Of a DNA stretch of 64,000 nucleotides, positions 24,804-34,522 are shown piece after piece. Position 1 is the first letter of the stretch, and the number at the start of each line of letters is the position of its first letter. The translations under genes and the position numbers were made by a program. The DNA lies in the NCBI GenBank assembly GCA_035531075.1, contig DATKTO010000007.1:1-64000 (forward strand), read 5' to 3'. Source of the DNA: 39-52-133 sp035531075. GTDB taxonomy: Bacteria > Pseudomonadota > Gammaproteobacteria > Burkholderiales > Gallionellaceae. The notes beneath the pieces are model-generated. The model did not search any database. It was not told the DNA's origin and was given only the letters and a program-made list of their open reading frames with translations.

Positions 24804-25937
24804 ATGATACTGATTCTTGCTTCAAATACCGATCAGCAGAGTGCGGAGTACCAGCAGCTGACGAGTTTCCTTGCAGGCCTGGACGGCATCAATACACGCG
24901 TGCATATCGAACGCGGCACCGAGAAAACGCTCACGGAGATTTATCTGATCGGCAATACCAAGGCGCTGGATATCAAGGACATGATGGTGCTGCCCTGCGT
25001 GGAAAACGTGGTGCGCGTGTCTGAGGAATACCGCGTGCTGGGGCGTCATCTGGACGACTCGCGACCATCGCATTTCGAATACAAGGGTGTGCGTTTCGGG
25101 CAGGACACACTCAATGTATTTGCAGGTCTGTGCGCCGTGGGCGACCAGGAGCATGTCGAGACCATGCTCAAGGCATTGCGTGACAACGGCCAGGTGTGCA
25201 CGCGCATGGGTGCTTACAAGCCGCGCACCAGCCCCTATGCATTCCAGGGCCACGGCAAGAAATGCCTGCCCTATGTGTTCGACCTGGCAGGCAAGTACGG
25301 CATGAAGGTCATCGCGATGGAGATCACGCACGAGTCGCATCTCGATGAAATCCGCGCGGCCCTGCAGCAAACCGGCAGCCCCACCGGCGTGATGCTGCAG
25401 ATCGGCACGCGCAACACGCAGAATTTCGAGCTGCTGAAAATCGTCGGCCGCCAGCAGGAATTTCCGGTGCTGCTCAAGCGCGGTTTCGGCATCACCCTGG
25501 ACGAATCGCTCAACGCCGCCGAATACCTGGCCAGCGAAGGTAACCGCAATGTGGTATTCGGCCTGCGCGGCATGAAAACCAATATGGGCGACCCGCACCG
25601 CAACTTTGTCGACTTCGCCCATGTGCCGGTGGTGAAGCGCCTGACCCGGATGCCGGTGTGCATCGATCCGTCACACTCGGTCGGCACGCGCAGCGCGGCG
25701 CCTGATGGCATTCTGGATGTGATGCACATTACCGCGCAGGGCGTGATGGCCGGTGCCAATATGGTGCTGGTGGATTTTCATCCGGCCCCCGCCAAAGCGC
25801 TGGTGGACGGCCCGCAGGCGCTGCTGCTGAAAGAGTTGCCGTATTTTCTTGAGGATGTGCAGCTTGCGCGCACAGCGTATTTAGAACGTGTGGTGCTGCA
25901 GCAGCGATATGCGAAAACTGAGTCTGCTGCTTCCTGA
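24804..25937 (+). CDS. aroF: DAHP synthase (type I-beta, Bacillus-like)
   Basis: 3-deoxy-7-phosphoheptulonate synthase starts the shikimate pathway from PEP and erythrose 4-phosphate. The 377 residues split into an N-terminal ferredoxin-like regulatory domain (about 1-70) and the TIM barrel with CTRMGAYKPRTSPYAFQGHG, GTRNTQNFEL, PVLLKRGFG and CIDPSHSVGTRS (metal/substrate residues). This is the KDO8P-synthase-related type rather than the AroFGH type of E. coli. No other aro gene is adjacent. A strong terminator follows. Confidence 0.95.
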   Translation: MILILASNTDQQSAEYQQLTSFLAGLDGINTRVHIERGTEKTLTEIYLIGNTKALDIKDMMVLPCVENVVRVSEEYRVLGRHLDDSRPSHFEYKGVRFGQDTLNVFAGLCAVGDQEHVETMLKALRDNGQVCTRMGAYKPRTSPYAFQGHGKKCLPYVFDLAGKYGMKVIAMEITHESHLDEIRAALQQTGSPTGVMLQIGTRNTQNFELLKIVGRQQEFPVLLKRGFGITLDESLNAAEYLASEGNRNVVFGLRGMKTNMGDPHRNFVDFAHVPVVKRLTRMPVCIDPSHSVGTRSAAPDGILDVMHITAQGVMAGANMVLVDFHPAPAKALVDGPQALLLKELPYFLEDVQLARTAYLERVVLQQRYAKTESAAS

Positions 25938-25950
25938 ACGCGGCAGAGCA

Positions 25951-25982
25951 AAAAAAAGCCCGGATTGCTCCGGGCTTTTTTT
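25951..25982. terminator. Bidirectional terminator between aroF and the outer-membrane-protein gene
   Basis: The stem aaaagcccgg/ccgggctttt with loop attgct has an A run on its left and a T run on its right, so it can work on both strands. It lies between two convergent genes, aroF (+) and the gene at 26005-26736 (-). Confidence 0.9.
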
Positions 25983-26004
25983 ACATCAAATTCTGTAATA
26001 GATA

Positions 26005-26736
26005 TTACCAGCGGAACCCCATTTTCAGGCTGTAGGATTTTGTACCGCCTGTGGTGTCGCCTTCCAGCGCAAAGTTGGCGAGGCCCAGATTGATATTGGT
26101 ACCCACGAACACTTTGCTCTGGGTGAAGCTTTCAGCGAGGGTGACACCGCTTACGCCGGTTACATTCGCTTCGCTGTTAACCCAAACCTGGCCGACACCC
26201 GCATAAGGCGTGAACATTAAAATGCCCTTGGAAATTGAAAGATCCAGACTCTTGGTGTCGAAAGCCAGCTGGTCCACGCCGCTCAGCCTGGTCATGGCAC
26301 CGCGAATTGCCACTGCCGGCATGGCGACTCCGCCTTCAATGATGGCATAACGCAACTCGGCACCAACCAGTTTGATATTGGTGGTGGGGATAGAAGAAAC
26401 GAATGCCGCGACATCAATGCCAAAAGGCAAACCCTTCGCCACATGCAGCTTGGGGACAATCAGCGTATCCAGCGTGCTGCCGCCGCCACTCGCCTTGGAT
26501 AAGGCGGCCGAGCTCTTGGAGATGTCGGTGCTCGTGACTTCAATCCCGAGATCAAAGCCGGTGATGCCCAGCGGTTCAGCAGGCGTGACCGGCTTGTAGC
26601 TCAGTGCAGAGCCCAGGTCTTCGGATAACAGTTTGAATTCGGCCTGCGCCAGATTTTGCATCGTGGAGATGTCTGCGGCAGAAGCGGCAGACGAAAAACC
26701 GGCAATCAGGCACAGTAGCGGGAATAATTTTTTCAT
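26005..26736 (-). CDS. Putative outer-membrane or secreted beta-barrel protein, unknown
   Basis: A 243-residue protein with a signal peptide (MKKLFPLLCLIAGFSSAASA, cut near AlaSerAla|Ala) and alternating hydrophobic strands through its length. It ends in ...KSYSLKMGFRW, an aromatic C-terminus of the kind used for BAM insertion. I do not recognise a specific family. An AGGTC ribosome site precedes the ATG. Its role is unknown; a porin-like or adhesin-like protein is plausible but unproven. Confidence 0.75.
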   Translation of the reverse strand: MKKLFPLLCLIAGFSSAASAADISTMQNLAQAEFKLLSEDLGSALSYKPVTPAEPLGITGFDLGIEVTSTDISKSSAALSKASGGGSTLDTLIVPKLHVAKGLPFGIDVAAFVSSIPTTNIKLVGAELRYAIIEGGVAMPAVAIRGAMTRLSGVDQLAFDTKSLDLSISKGILMFTPYAGVGQVWVNSEANVTGVSGVTLAESFTQSKVFVGTNINLGLANFALEGDTTGGTKSYSLKMGFRW

Positions 26737-27092
26737 GGATGACCTCGTTAATTCTTACAGTTTGTACAAGACAGCTCATTTTGTAACATACGCCGCCAAG
26801 CCAGCTGCGGTTACATGGCGCGCAGTAGAGCCTATCGGGCCAAAGCTTGTCAAGTTAATGGGTATTGGTGTGTTGCAGAAATGACGCCTGTTTGCTGCTT
26901 GCGGCTGCCTGCTCCACGCCTTGCGCTGACAAACAAAAGTGGTTATATTCGCTTGCATGTTCTGCTCCCGCTCCTTTGGCTATTGCAGTTGAGCATGAAC
27001 GATGGCAATAGCTTCCACAATCATTTTTAAACTGGCAGCATCATGGGTAATTGTAATTGCTGCGAGTTAGATAATTCCCCTGGAACTTCAAC
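26737..27092. other. Divergent region OMP-like gene / leuA
   Basis: 356 bp between divergent genes. It holds the leuA promoter candidate below and, probably, the promoter for the OMP-like gene. A 17-codon, cysteine-rich reading frame (27043-27096) overlaps the leuA start but has no ribosome site. I see no other feature. Confidence 0.5.
26921..26949 (+). promoter_or_regulatory. Candidate sigma70 promoter of leuA
   Basis: TTGCGC (26921-26926) and TATATT (26944-26949) are 17 bp apart. Transcription from about 26957 would give a leader of about 136 nt before leuA. The leader has no run of leucine codons, so a leu-type attenuator is not indicated. Confidence 0.5.
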
Positions 27093-28628
27093 ATGACTGA
27101 CAAATTAATCATTTTCGACACCACCCTGCGTGATGGCGAACAAAGCCCCGGCGCTTCGATGACGCGTGAAGAAAAAGTGCGCATCGCCAGGCAGCTCGAA
27201 CGCATGCGTGTGGATGTGATAGAAGCGGGGTTTCCCGCTGCCAGCAATGGTGATTTCGAGTCGGTCAAGGCCGTCGCCGATGTGATCAGGGACAGCACGG
27301 TATGTGGCCTGGCGCGTGCGCTGGAGAATGATATCCAGCGCGCAGGCGAGGCACTCAAGGGCGCCAACTCATCGCGCATCCATACTTTTATCGCTACCTC
27401 GCCCATCCATATGGAAAAGAAGCTGCGCATGACGCCGGAGCAGGTGGTTGAGCAGGCGGTCAAGGCGGTAAAGTGGGCACGCAAGTACACCGACAATGTC
27501 GAGTTTTCGCCGGAGGATGCCGGGCGCTCCGACGTGGACTTTCTGTGCCGCGTGCTGGAGGCGGTAATCAAGGCCGGTGCAACGACGCTGAATATTCCCG
27601 ACACCGTGGGCTACAACCTGCCGCATCAGTTTGGCGCCTTGATCCGCCAGTTGCGCGAACGCGTTCCCAATTCCGACAAGGTCATCTTCTCGGTGCACTG
27701 CCATAACGACCTCGGCCTGGCCGTGGCCAATTCCCTGTCTGCGGTGCTGAACGGCGCGCGCCAGGTGGAGTGTACGGTCAACGGCCTAGGCGAGCGCGCC
27801 GGCAATGCCAGCCTCGAAGAGGTGGTGATGGCGGTGAAAACGCGCCGTGACATCTTCAGCTGCGATACGCGCATCGACACCACACAGATCGTGCCCAGCT
27901 CAAGGCTGGTGTCGAGCATTACCGGCTACCCGGTGCAGCCCAACAAGGCGGTGGTCGGTGCCAATGCTTTCTCGCATGAATCCGGCATCCATCAGGACGG
28001 TGTGCTCAAGCACCGCGAGACCTATGAAATCATGCGCGCCGAGGATGTGGGCTGGAGCGCCAACAAACTTTCGCTCGGCAAGCTGTCCGGCCGCAATGCC
28101 TTCCGCAGCCGCTTGCAGGAACTCGACATCGTGCTGGAAAACGAAGATGCGCTGAATGCTGCCTTTGCGCGTTTCAAGGAGCTGGCCGACCGCAAAAAGG
28201 AAATTTTCGACGAAGACCTGCAGGCGCTGGTCAGCGACGTAGAAGTGGCGATGGTAAGCGAACACTATCGCCTGCTGGCGATGCGCGCGCACAGCGAAAC
28301 CGGCATCCTGCCCAAGGCATCGGTGCGTCTGAATGTGGGCGGCAAAGAGCAGGAAGCGGAAATGCAGGGCGGTGGCCCGGTCGATGCGACCTTCAAGGCC
28401 ATCGAGCAGATTGTTCACAGCGGCACCGAGCTGCAGCTCTACTCGGTCAACAACATCACCAGCGGTACTGATGCGCAAGGCGAAGTCACGGTGCGGCTAT
28501 CCAAAGGCGGGCGCATTGTGAACGGGCAGGGCGCGGATACCGACATCGTGGTGGCTTCCGCAAAGGCCTATCTGAATGCGCTGAATAAATTGCACGCCGG
28601 TACGGAGCGCGCGCATCCGCAAGTGTAG
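27093..28628 (+). CDS. leuA: 2-Isopropylmalate synthase
   Basis: LeuA condenses acetyl-CoA and 2-oxoisovalerate, the first leucine-specific step. The 511-residue protein has the catalytic barrel (IFDTTLRDGEQSPGASMTRE; HCHNDLGLAVANSL with the metal histidines; NGLGERAGNASLEEVVMAVK) and the C-terminal regulatory LeuA dimer domain (GGKEQEAEMQGGGPVDATF). Start fits the family although the ribosome site is weak. No other leu gene is in the window. Confidence 0.97.
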   Translation: MTDKLIIFDTTLRDGEQSPGASMTREEKVRIARQLERMRVDVIEAGFPAASNGDFESVKAVADVIRDSTVCGLARALENDIQRAGEALKGANSSRIHTFIATSPIHMEKKLRMTPEQVVEQAVKAVKWARKYTDNVEFSPEDAGRSDVDFLCRVLEAVIKAGATTLNIPDTVGYNLPHQFGALIRQLRERVPNSDKVIFSVHCHNDLGLAVANSLSAVLNGARQVECTVNGLGERAGNASLEEVVMAVKTRRDIFSCDTRIDTTQIVPSSRLVSSITGYPVQPNKAVVGANAFSHESGIHQDGVLKHRETYEIMRAEDVGWSANKLSLGKLSGRNAFRSRLQELDIVLENEDALNAAFARFKELADRKKEIFDEDLQALVSDVEVAMVSEHYRLLAMRAHSETGILPKASVRLNVGGKEQEAEMQGGGPVDATFKAIEQIVHSGTELQLYSVNNITSGTDAQGEVTVRLSKGGRIVNGQGADTDIVVASAKAYLNALNKLHAGTERAHPQV

Positions 28629-28701
28629 GTATTTATAATATATTGATTGTATTAAACAAAGTTATGACGCCTGTCAATGGCATCGCAACAGGGAAATAGA
28701 T

Positions 28702-29403
28702 ATGGGCGCACAGTGGAAAGCCAGGCATAAAGAAATCGCAGCCAATGCAAAAGGTAAAATTTTTGGCAAGCTGTCAAAAGAGATCATGGTCGCCGCACGC
28801 GGCGGCGCCGATCCAGATTCGAATTCACGTTTGCGCATCGTGGTTGAGCAGGCCAAAAGGGCGTCGATGCCGCGCGAGACGCTGGAGCGCGCCATCAAAA
28901 AGGGGGCCGGTCTGCTCGACGACGGCGGGCAACTGGAGAAGCTGATCTACGAAGGTTTCGCGCCGCACCGGGTGCCGGTTATCGTGGAGTGCCTGACCGA
29001 CAATATCAACCGCACCCTGTCCAATATTCGTGTGCTGTTCCGCAAGGGGCAGCTGGGCGCATCGGGTTCGGTTGCATGGGACTTTGACTATCTCGGCATG
29101 ATTGAGGCTATGCCTCAGTCCAGGGACGCCGATGCCGATCTGGCCGCAATTGAAGCGGGCGCGCAGGATCTGGAGGCCGCAGATGAGGGGGCGACTTTGT
29201 TCCTGACCGATCCGGCCGACCTGGATGCGGTATGTCGCGCCTTGCCCAATTTTGGCTTTACTGTGCAATCAGCGCAATTGGGCTACAAGGCAAAAAATCC
29301 GGTTACGCTGAATGATGCAGAGCGTGAGGAAGTGGAAGCATTTCTGGAGGCGATGGATTCAGATGATGATGTGCAAAACGTGTACGTGGGATTGGCGGGA
29401 TAA
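28702..29403 (+). CDS. YebC/TACO1-family protein
   Basis: The 233-residue protein shows the family blocks: basic N-terminus, GADPDSNSRLRIVVEQAKRA, MPRETLERAIKKGAG, YEGFAPHRVPVIVECLTDN and SDDDVQNVYVGL at the end. Its start MGAQWKARHKEIAANAKGK differs from the usual MAGHSKWANI, so it belongs to a variant subgroup. Relatives act as transcription regulators or in translation of proline-rich proteins; the role here is not known. A truncated-haemoglobin gene follows by 3 nt, implying co-transcription. Confidence 0.85.
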   Translation: MGAQWKARHKEIAANAKGKIFGKLSKEIMVAARGGADPDSNSRLRIVVEQAKRASMPRETLERAIKKGAGLLDDGGQLEKLIYEGFAPHRVPVIVECLTDNINRTLSNIRVLFRKGQLGASGSVAWDFDYLGMIEAMPQSRDADADLAAIEAGAQDLEAADEGATLFLTDPADLDAVCRALPNFGFTVQSAQLGYKAKNPVTLNDAEREEVEAFLEAMDSDDDVQNVYVGLAG

Positions 29404-29406
29404 ATT

Positions 29407-29823
29407 ATGACGACAAATAGCAAACCGGTTTACGGCCACGAAGACGGTTCATTTAAAGCCGCAGGCGGTGTAGAGGGAATTCAGAAACTGGCCGAGGATT
29501 TCTATCGAATCATGGACGAGCGATCCCATGCGACAGTGATCAGGAATATGCACCCGGATGATCTTGAGGTATCGGTAGACAAGCTTGCACGATTTTTATG
29601 CGGCTGGCTCGGCGGGCCGAGGCTGTATAACGAAAAATACGGTTCGATCAGCATCCCGGCAGTACATGCACATCTGGTGATACATGAGGGCGAAAGAGAC
29701 TCATGGCTGAGTTGCATGCAAGAAGCTATTTCACTGCAACCCTATGCCGCGGATTTTGCCGAGTATCTGTTAGTGCAGTTGCGCGTGCCTGCAGAGCGAG
29801 TCTTTCAAACCAGCAAGAAATAA
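29407..29823 (+). CDS. Truncated haemoglobin, group II-like
   Basis: This 138-residue protein has the 2-over-2 globin core: GGVEGIQKLAEDFYRIMDER at the start, then ARFLCGWLGGPRLYNEKYGS (about residues 61-80) and a histidine-rich region (VHAHLVIHEGERDSWLSCMQ) where the proximal haem histidine is expected. Group II globins bind O2 or NO and are linked to NO detoxification or oxygen chemistry. The only partner in the same transcript is the YebC-like gene. Confidence 0.85.
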   Translation: MTTNSKPVYGHEDGSFKAAGGVEGIQKLAEDFYRIMDERSHATVIRNMHPDDLEVSVDKLARFLCGWLGGPRLYNEKYGSISIPAVHAHLVIHEGERDSWLSCMQEAISLQPYAADFAEYLLVQLRVPAERVFQTSKK

Positions 29824-29906
29824 GCCTGTTTGTCTCCGTTACATTGAGATCGGAAATACCTATGGACACTTTTTGCGTTGGACTAAGCTGATCCTCAAAA
29901 ACAGAT

Positions 29907-32900
29907 ATGTCAGACAAACTAAATACAGGCTTGAAACATACTCAATATCCGGCCATCCGCAACATGAGAAGGGTGTTTAGTCTGTTAGCATTGTTTTTTG
30001 TTTCGTTCCTGCTTGCTTACTCCTGGTCATCATATCAGGGTGAAAAAAGAGATCAATCAGCAGAACTCTCTTCAATTGCGGAGCTAAGCGGAAATTCGCT
30101 CGATTCCTATTTTTCCCACTATGAGAATTCTCTCAAAGTCCTCGCCCAGGAGACGGTTGATGGGCATGGCTCCATCGATATTGCTCATAGCCATCAGTTG
30201 CTCAAACGGTTTTTGCAGACCAGTCCGGATCTGTTGATCGCCAATATCAATCGCCCCGACGGGCAGATACTGGTTTCATCTGACGTACTTCCGGGGAAAC
30301 CCTTGCCATCGATGGCAAATGCCCCCTCCTTCATTATGGGACGCGAAGAGCTTCTGAAGGGGGGGGACTTTAATATTGGCCGGCCGGCGTATGGTCCCCT
30401 GGCCAAGGGCTGGGTTATTCCTCTCCGCTACGCCATCAGGGATAAACAAGGCAAGCTGTTATATATCCTGGTCGCGGTATTGCCCCTCGCGCGCCAGCAA
30501 ATCTTCTGGCATGACCTGTCATTGCCGGCCAATACCGCGCTGGGATTGTTGCGTGATGACGCGCATTTGATCAGCAGATATCCCGATTCTGGCGAAGTGG
30601 ATGCAGAAAAGATATATGGAAAACCTCGGGCAGGTATTTTGATCGAGCATTTGAAGCAGCAAGGTTTTCCTGCACGCGGGAATGTTGAAGGGTACATCGG
30701 TCTATACCAAAAGAATTTTCTTTTCGGCTATCGTCGTTTGGCACATTACCCCATTACTTTTTTTGTGACGATGCCTGTCACCAACGTGTATCTACAGTGG
30801 TGGCAGAAGGTGCAGTTCACTTATCTGCTGTTAATTCTAAGCATATTGGGGAGCTACGTCGTCTATCGCTGGGCGGTGAAAAATCAGCTAACCTGGGAAT
30901 TGGAGCGTGAGCTGCATGAAGAAAAGCTTCGTTCCATCTTTGAAGGCTCGAATGATGCCATCGTGCTGTTGTCAGACGGTGTCTTTATAGACTGCAATGC
31001 ACGCACACTGGCCATATTTGGCATGCAAGAGAAGTCAGCGTTAGTAGGGCATCAGCCCTCAGACTTTTCCCCGCCGGTACAACCGGGTGGGCGCAAATCC
31101 CAAGATGCGGCCGCTGATCATATTGCAGAAGCGCTGCAGTCTGGAAAAGTGCAATTTGAATGGATGTACCGGCGCAATAGCGGTGAAACCTTTCCAGCTG
31201 AAGTGCTGCTTTCCGCTTTCAATTATGGCGGAGAGCGGATCTTGCAGGGGACCATAAGCGACATCACAGAGCAGAAAAATACCGAACGCGCACTGCAGCG
31301 CGAATCCTCAACCTGGATACAGGCCATGGATTCCTTCGTGGATGTCATTTATCTGCTGGATGCGAAGCGCCACCTGGTGCGCGCCAACAAGGTTTTTTAC
31401 ACCATGATGCGTGTCGAGCCTGAGCAGGCGATCGGCAAACATATCACCGAAATCATCCATCCTCTGGGTGAAACTGTGCTTTGCCCTGTTTGCCGTGCGC
31501 AGGAGGAGAGGCTGGACACGGTAATCACGATGGAAGTCGACCATCCTGACAATCCTTCGGGACGCCCAATTGAAATCAGCGTCAAGACAATGCGTGATGA
31601 AGCTGGCATGCCGACAGGAACGTTGATGAGCATTCACGACTTGAGCCATACCCGGAAAATTGAAGAGAATCTGCTGGAGAGCGAGGAGCGCTTCCGTCGC
31701 GTGGCGGCTGAAGCGCCTTTCCCGATGATGATACATGCTGAAAATGGCGAGGTGCTTGAAATCAACAAGGCCTGGTCAGAGGCGACGGGCTATAGCCATG
31801 CGGATATTCCTGACATCACAAGCTGGTTGCAGAATGCTTACTGGGATAATGTGCCCGCCATGCAAAGGATGGTAGAAAAACTGTACGGAATCAAACACCG
31901 TGTTGACCAGGGTGAACGTGTGATTCGCTGCAAAGACGGCAGCTTCCGCACCTGGCATTTTAGTGCCGCGCCGGTTGGCCAGTTGCCCGATGGACGCAAA
32001 TATATTGTCAGCATGGCACAAGATGTCAGTGATCGGAAAGCGGCGCAGCAACAAATTGAATTCCTGGCTTATCACGATGCGTTGACCGGGCTGCCGAATC
32101 GCCTGCTGGCCAAGGATCATCTGGAGCAGGCGACACTCGTGGCTGACCGCGAGAAGACCCTGGTTGCACTGCTGTTCGTGGATCTCGACAAGTTCAAGAC
32201 CATCAACGATTCCCTCGGCCATGTCATAGGAGACGGCCTGCTCAAGAGCGTTTCGCTACGGCTACGCGAATGCTTGAGAGAAACGGACACTCTCAGCAGA
32301 CATGGCGGGGACGAGTTTCTGATTGTGCTTAACAATATGCCCGATACGGAATCGATCACGGTGGTTGCCGAGAAAATTCTAGCGCGCCTGGCGGAGCCCT
32401 TTGAAGTCGATAATCATGATTTGGCAATCTCACTATCGATCGGCGTTTCGGTCTATCCCGATGACGGTAAGGATTTTGATACCCTGCTAAAAAAATCCGA
32501 CACGGCCATGTATCAGGCCAAGGAATCAGGGCGCAATACCTATCGCTTCCACACCGAACAGATGAATATTGATGCGATTGAGCATTTGCGCATGCGCAAT
32601 GGCTTGCGGCGCGCCCTGGAGCACGGTGAATTCGTGCTGCATTATCAGCCGCAGATCAGTCTTGCCAACGGCGCCGTCACAGGTGCCGAGGCCTTGATCC
32701 GCTGGCACCATCCCGAGTTTGGCATGGTGCCGCCGGGACGTTTTATTTCGATTGCCGAGGACAGCGGGCTGATCGTGCCGATTGGCGAATGGGTATTGCG
32801 CGAGGCATGCCGGCAGGCGGTTGCATGGCACAAGGCCGGTTTGCCTGAATTGATTATTGCCGTAAATCTTTCGGCTGTGCAATTCAAGCGGGGCGACATG

Positions 32901-33362
32901 GAAAAAAGCGTCCTTCAGGCGCTGGTCGAATCGGGATTAAATCCCTCCTTGCTCGAACTGGAACTGACCGAATCTATCCTGATCAAGGATACCGAAAAAG
33001 TGCTGGCCAAGGTGCGGCAGCTGAAATCGCTGGGCGTGAAACTGTCGATCGATGACTTCGGCACAGGCTATTCCAGCCTTTCCTATCTGAAGCAATTTAA
33101 TGTGGACAAGCTGAAAATTGACCAGTCTTTTGTACGCGATATGGCGGATGATCCGAACGACGCAGCGATTGTGAGGGCCATCATTCAGATGGCAAAAAGT
33201 CTGAACCTGACAACCATCGCCGAGGGCGTCGAGGATGAGCGCCAGCTTGCACTGCTGCGGCTGCAGCAGTGCGACGAGGTTCAGGGATACCATTTCGCCA
33301 GGCCCATGCCTGCTGAAGAGTTCGCGAATTATATGGCTAACCAACGCAGGTTAACGATATAA
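29907..33362 (+). CDS. Membrane sensor with PAS x3, GGDEF and EAL domains
   Basis: A 1151-residue cyclic-di-GMP protein. Two membrane helices (about residues 22-42 and 304-324) flank a periplasmic Cache-like sensor. About three PAS domains follow (345-705). The second holds a CPVC pair (Cys526, Cys529), which could bind a metal or sense redox state. The GGDEF motif (800-804) is intact, and so is the EAL motif (928-930), with DDFGTGYSSLSYL. It may therefore both make and break c-di-GMP, though often one domain dominates. No obvious operon partner. Confidence 0.93.
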   Translation: MSDKLNTGLKHTQYPAIRNMRRVFSLLALFFVSFLLAYSWSSYQGEKRDQSAELSSIAELSGNSLDSYFSHYENSLKVLAQETVDGHGSIDIAHSHQLLKRFLQTSPDLLIANINRPDGQILVSSDVLPGKPLPSMANAPSFIMGREELLKGGDFNIGRPAYGPLAKGWVIPLRYAIRDKQGKLLYILVAVLPLARQQIFWHDLSLPANTALGLLRDDAHLISRYPDSGEVDAEKIYGKPRAGILIEHLKQQGFPARGNVEGYIGLYQKNFLFGYRRLAHYPITFFVTMPVTNVYLQWWQKVQFTYLLLILSILGSYVVYRWAVKNQLTWELERELHEEKLRSIFEGSNDAIVLLSDGVFIDCNARTLAIFGMQEKSALVGHQPSDFSPPVQPGGRKSQDAAADHIAEALQSGKVQFEWMYRRNSGETFPAEVLLSAFNYGGERILQGTISDITEQKNTERALQRESSTWIQAMDSFVDVIYLLDAKRHLVRANKVFYTMMRVEPEQAIGKHITEIIHPLGETVLCPVCRAQEERLDTVITMEVDHPDNPSGRPIEISVKTMRDEAGMPTGTLMSIHDLSHTRKIEENLLESEERFRRVAAEAPFPMMIHAENGEVLEINKAWSEATGYSHADIPDITSWLQNAYWDNVPAMQRMVEKLYGIKHRVDQGERVIRCKDGSFRTWHFSAAPVGQLPDGRKYIVSMAQDVSDRKAAQQQIEFLAYHDALTGLPNRLLAKDHLEQATLVADREKTLVALLFVDLDKFKTINDSLGHVIGDGLLKSVSLRLRECLRETDTLSRHGGDEFLIVLNNMPDTESITVVAEKILARLAEPFEVDNHDLAISLSIGVSVYPDDGKDFDTLLKKSDTAMYQAKESGRNTYRFHTEQMNIDAIEHLRMRNGLRRALEHGEFVLHYQPQISLANGAVTGAEALIRWHHPEFGMVPPGRFISIAEDSGLIVPIGEWVLREACRQAVAWHKAGLPELIIAVNLSAVQFKRGDMEKSVLQALVESGLNPSLLELELTESILIKDTEKVLAKVRQLKSLGVKLSIDDFGTGYSSLSYLKQFNVDKLKIDQSFVRDMADDPNDAAIVRAIIQMAKSLNLTTIAEGVEDERQLALLRLQQCDEVQGYHFARPMPAEEFANYMANQRRLTI

Positions 33363-33400
33363 CATATTGATTATATTTGATTAAATTTGCATTACGAGCT

Positions 33401-34522
33401 TCAGGATGCGCGTTTGAACGGGCTGCTGTCATTCAGCTCCTCCATGTACAGATCGACTCCGCCTGCTTCGCGCTGTAAGAACTCTTCTACCGCTTTTGCA
33501 TATTGCGGATGCGCGAGCCAGTGTGCAGACCAGGTAGTGCTGGGCAGAAAACCGCGCGCCAATTTATGCTCGCCCTGGGCACCACCTTCGAACAGGGCAA
33601 TCCTGTGCCTGATGCAGAAATCGATGGCCTGGTAATAGCAGGTTTCGAAGTGCAGGCCGGGGTGGTATTCCAGCGCGCCCCATGAGCGGCCGAACAGTGT
33701 GTCGTGGTTGTAGAAATTGATCGCCCCGGCGATCGGCTCGCCATCGCGCGAGGCGATGATGAGCAGGATGTGCTGCGGCATGGTGGTGCCGATGCGCTGG
33801 AAGAACGCCAGGTTCAGCGGCTGCGGCGAGTTGTACTGCACATGCGTATGCGCATAGCAGCGCACAAAAAATTCCCACTGCTCAGGCGTGATCTGCTCTC
33901 CGCGTATGTGTTCGAAAGTAATCCCCGCATCGCTGACCTTGCGCCGTTCCTGCTTGATCTTCTTGCGTTTGTCGCGGCGCATGCCGGCGAGGTAGGTGTC
34001 AAAATCGGCATAGCCCGCATTGCGCCAGTGCAACTGCACGCCGCGGCGCAGCATCATGCCTTGCGCCTGCATTTCCTCGGCCTGGCTTTCGTAGGGGAAG
34101 AGCAGGTGCAGCGAAGAAACGCCTGCACCTTTTGCCAGCTCCAGTGCGGCGCGCACCAGGTCGGCACGGGCTTCGCGTGTTTTTGCCAGCAGGCGCGGCC
34201 CGCTGGCCGGGGTGAAAGGCACCGAGCACACCAGCTTGGGGTAGTAGCGCAACCCGTTGCGCTGGTAGGCATCGGCCCAGGCCCAGTCGAAAACAAATTC
34301 ACCATAGGAATGAGACTTGAGATACAGCGGCATGCCTCCGATCAGCTGTCCGCCTTCCCAGAGGGTGATGAACTGGGCCTGCCAGCCGGTCTGCGGAATG
34401 GCGCAGCCGGTTTGCTGCAGGGCGCTCAGGTAGGCATGCTTGAGGAAAGGATTGTTTTCGGCGAGGGCATCCCATTGCGCGGCGGGAATGTCGGCGAGGT
34501 TTTCGATGACCTTGGTGATCAT
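33401..34522 (-). CDS. GNAT/FemAB-like acyltransferase (DUF482 family)
   Basis: A 373-residue protein of the DUF482/COG3146 family, related to FemAB and peptidoglycan-type acyltransferases. I start at ATG 34522, whose ATGA overlaps the stop of the upstream methyltransferase gene; six more codons upstream are less likely. Blocks such as AWADAYQRNGLRYYPKL, MRRDKRKKIKQERRKV and LFGRSWGALEYHPGLHFETC are conserved in this family. Function of the family is not well established. Two-gene unit with the DUF938 protein. Confidence 0.85.
   Translation of the reverse strand: MITKVIENLADIPAAQWDALAENNPFLKHAYLSALQQTGCAIPQTGWQAQFITLWEGGQLIGGMPLYLKSHSYGEFVFDWAWADAYQRNGLRYYPKLVCSVPFTPASGPRLLAKTREARADLVRAALELAKGAGVSSLHLLFPYESQAEEMQAQGMMLRRGVQLHWRNAGYADFDTYLAGMRRDKRKKIKQERRKVSDAGITFEHIRGEQITPEQWEFFVRCYAHTHVQYNSPQPLNLAFFQRIGTTMPQHILLIIASRDGEPIAGAINFYNHDTLFGRSWGALEYHPGLHFETCYYQAIDFCIRHRIALFEGGAQGEHKLARGFLPSTTWSAHWLAHPQYAKAVEEFLQREAGGVDLYMEELNDSSPFKRAS

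Noticed and set aside
24822..25622. 266-codon frame antisense to aroF
   Set aside because: Shadow of the DAHP synthase; no family features in its translation.
27043..27096. 17-codon Cys-rich frame overlapping the leuA start
   Set aside because: No ribosome site, no Leu codons for attenuation, no known counterpart; kept only as a note in the leuA gap entry.
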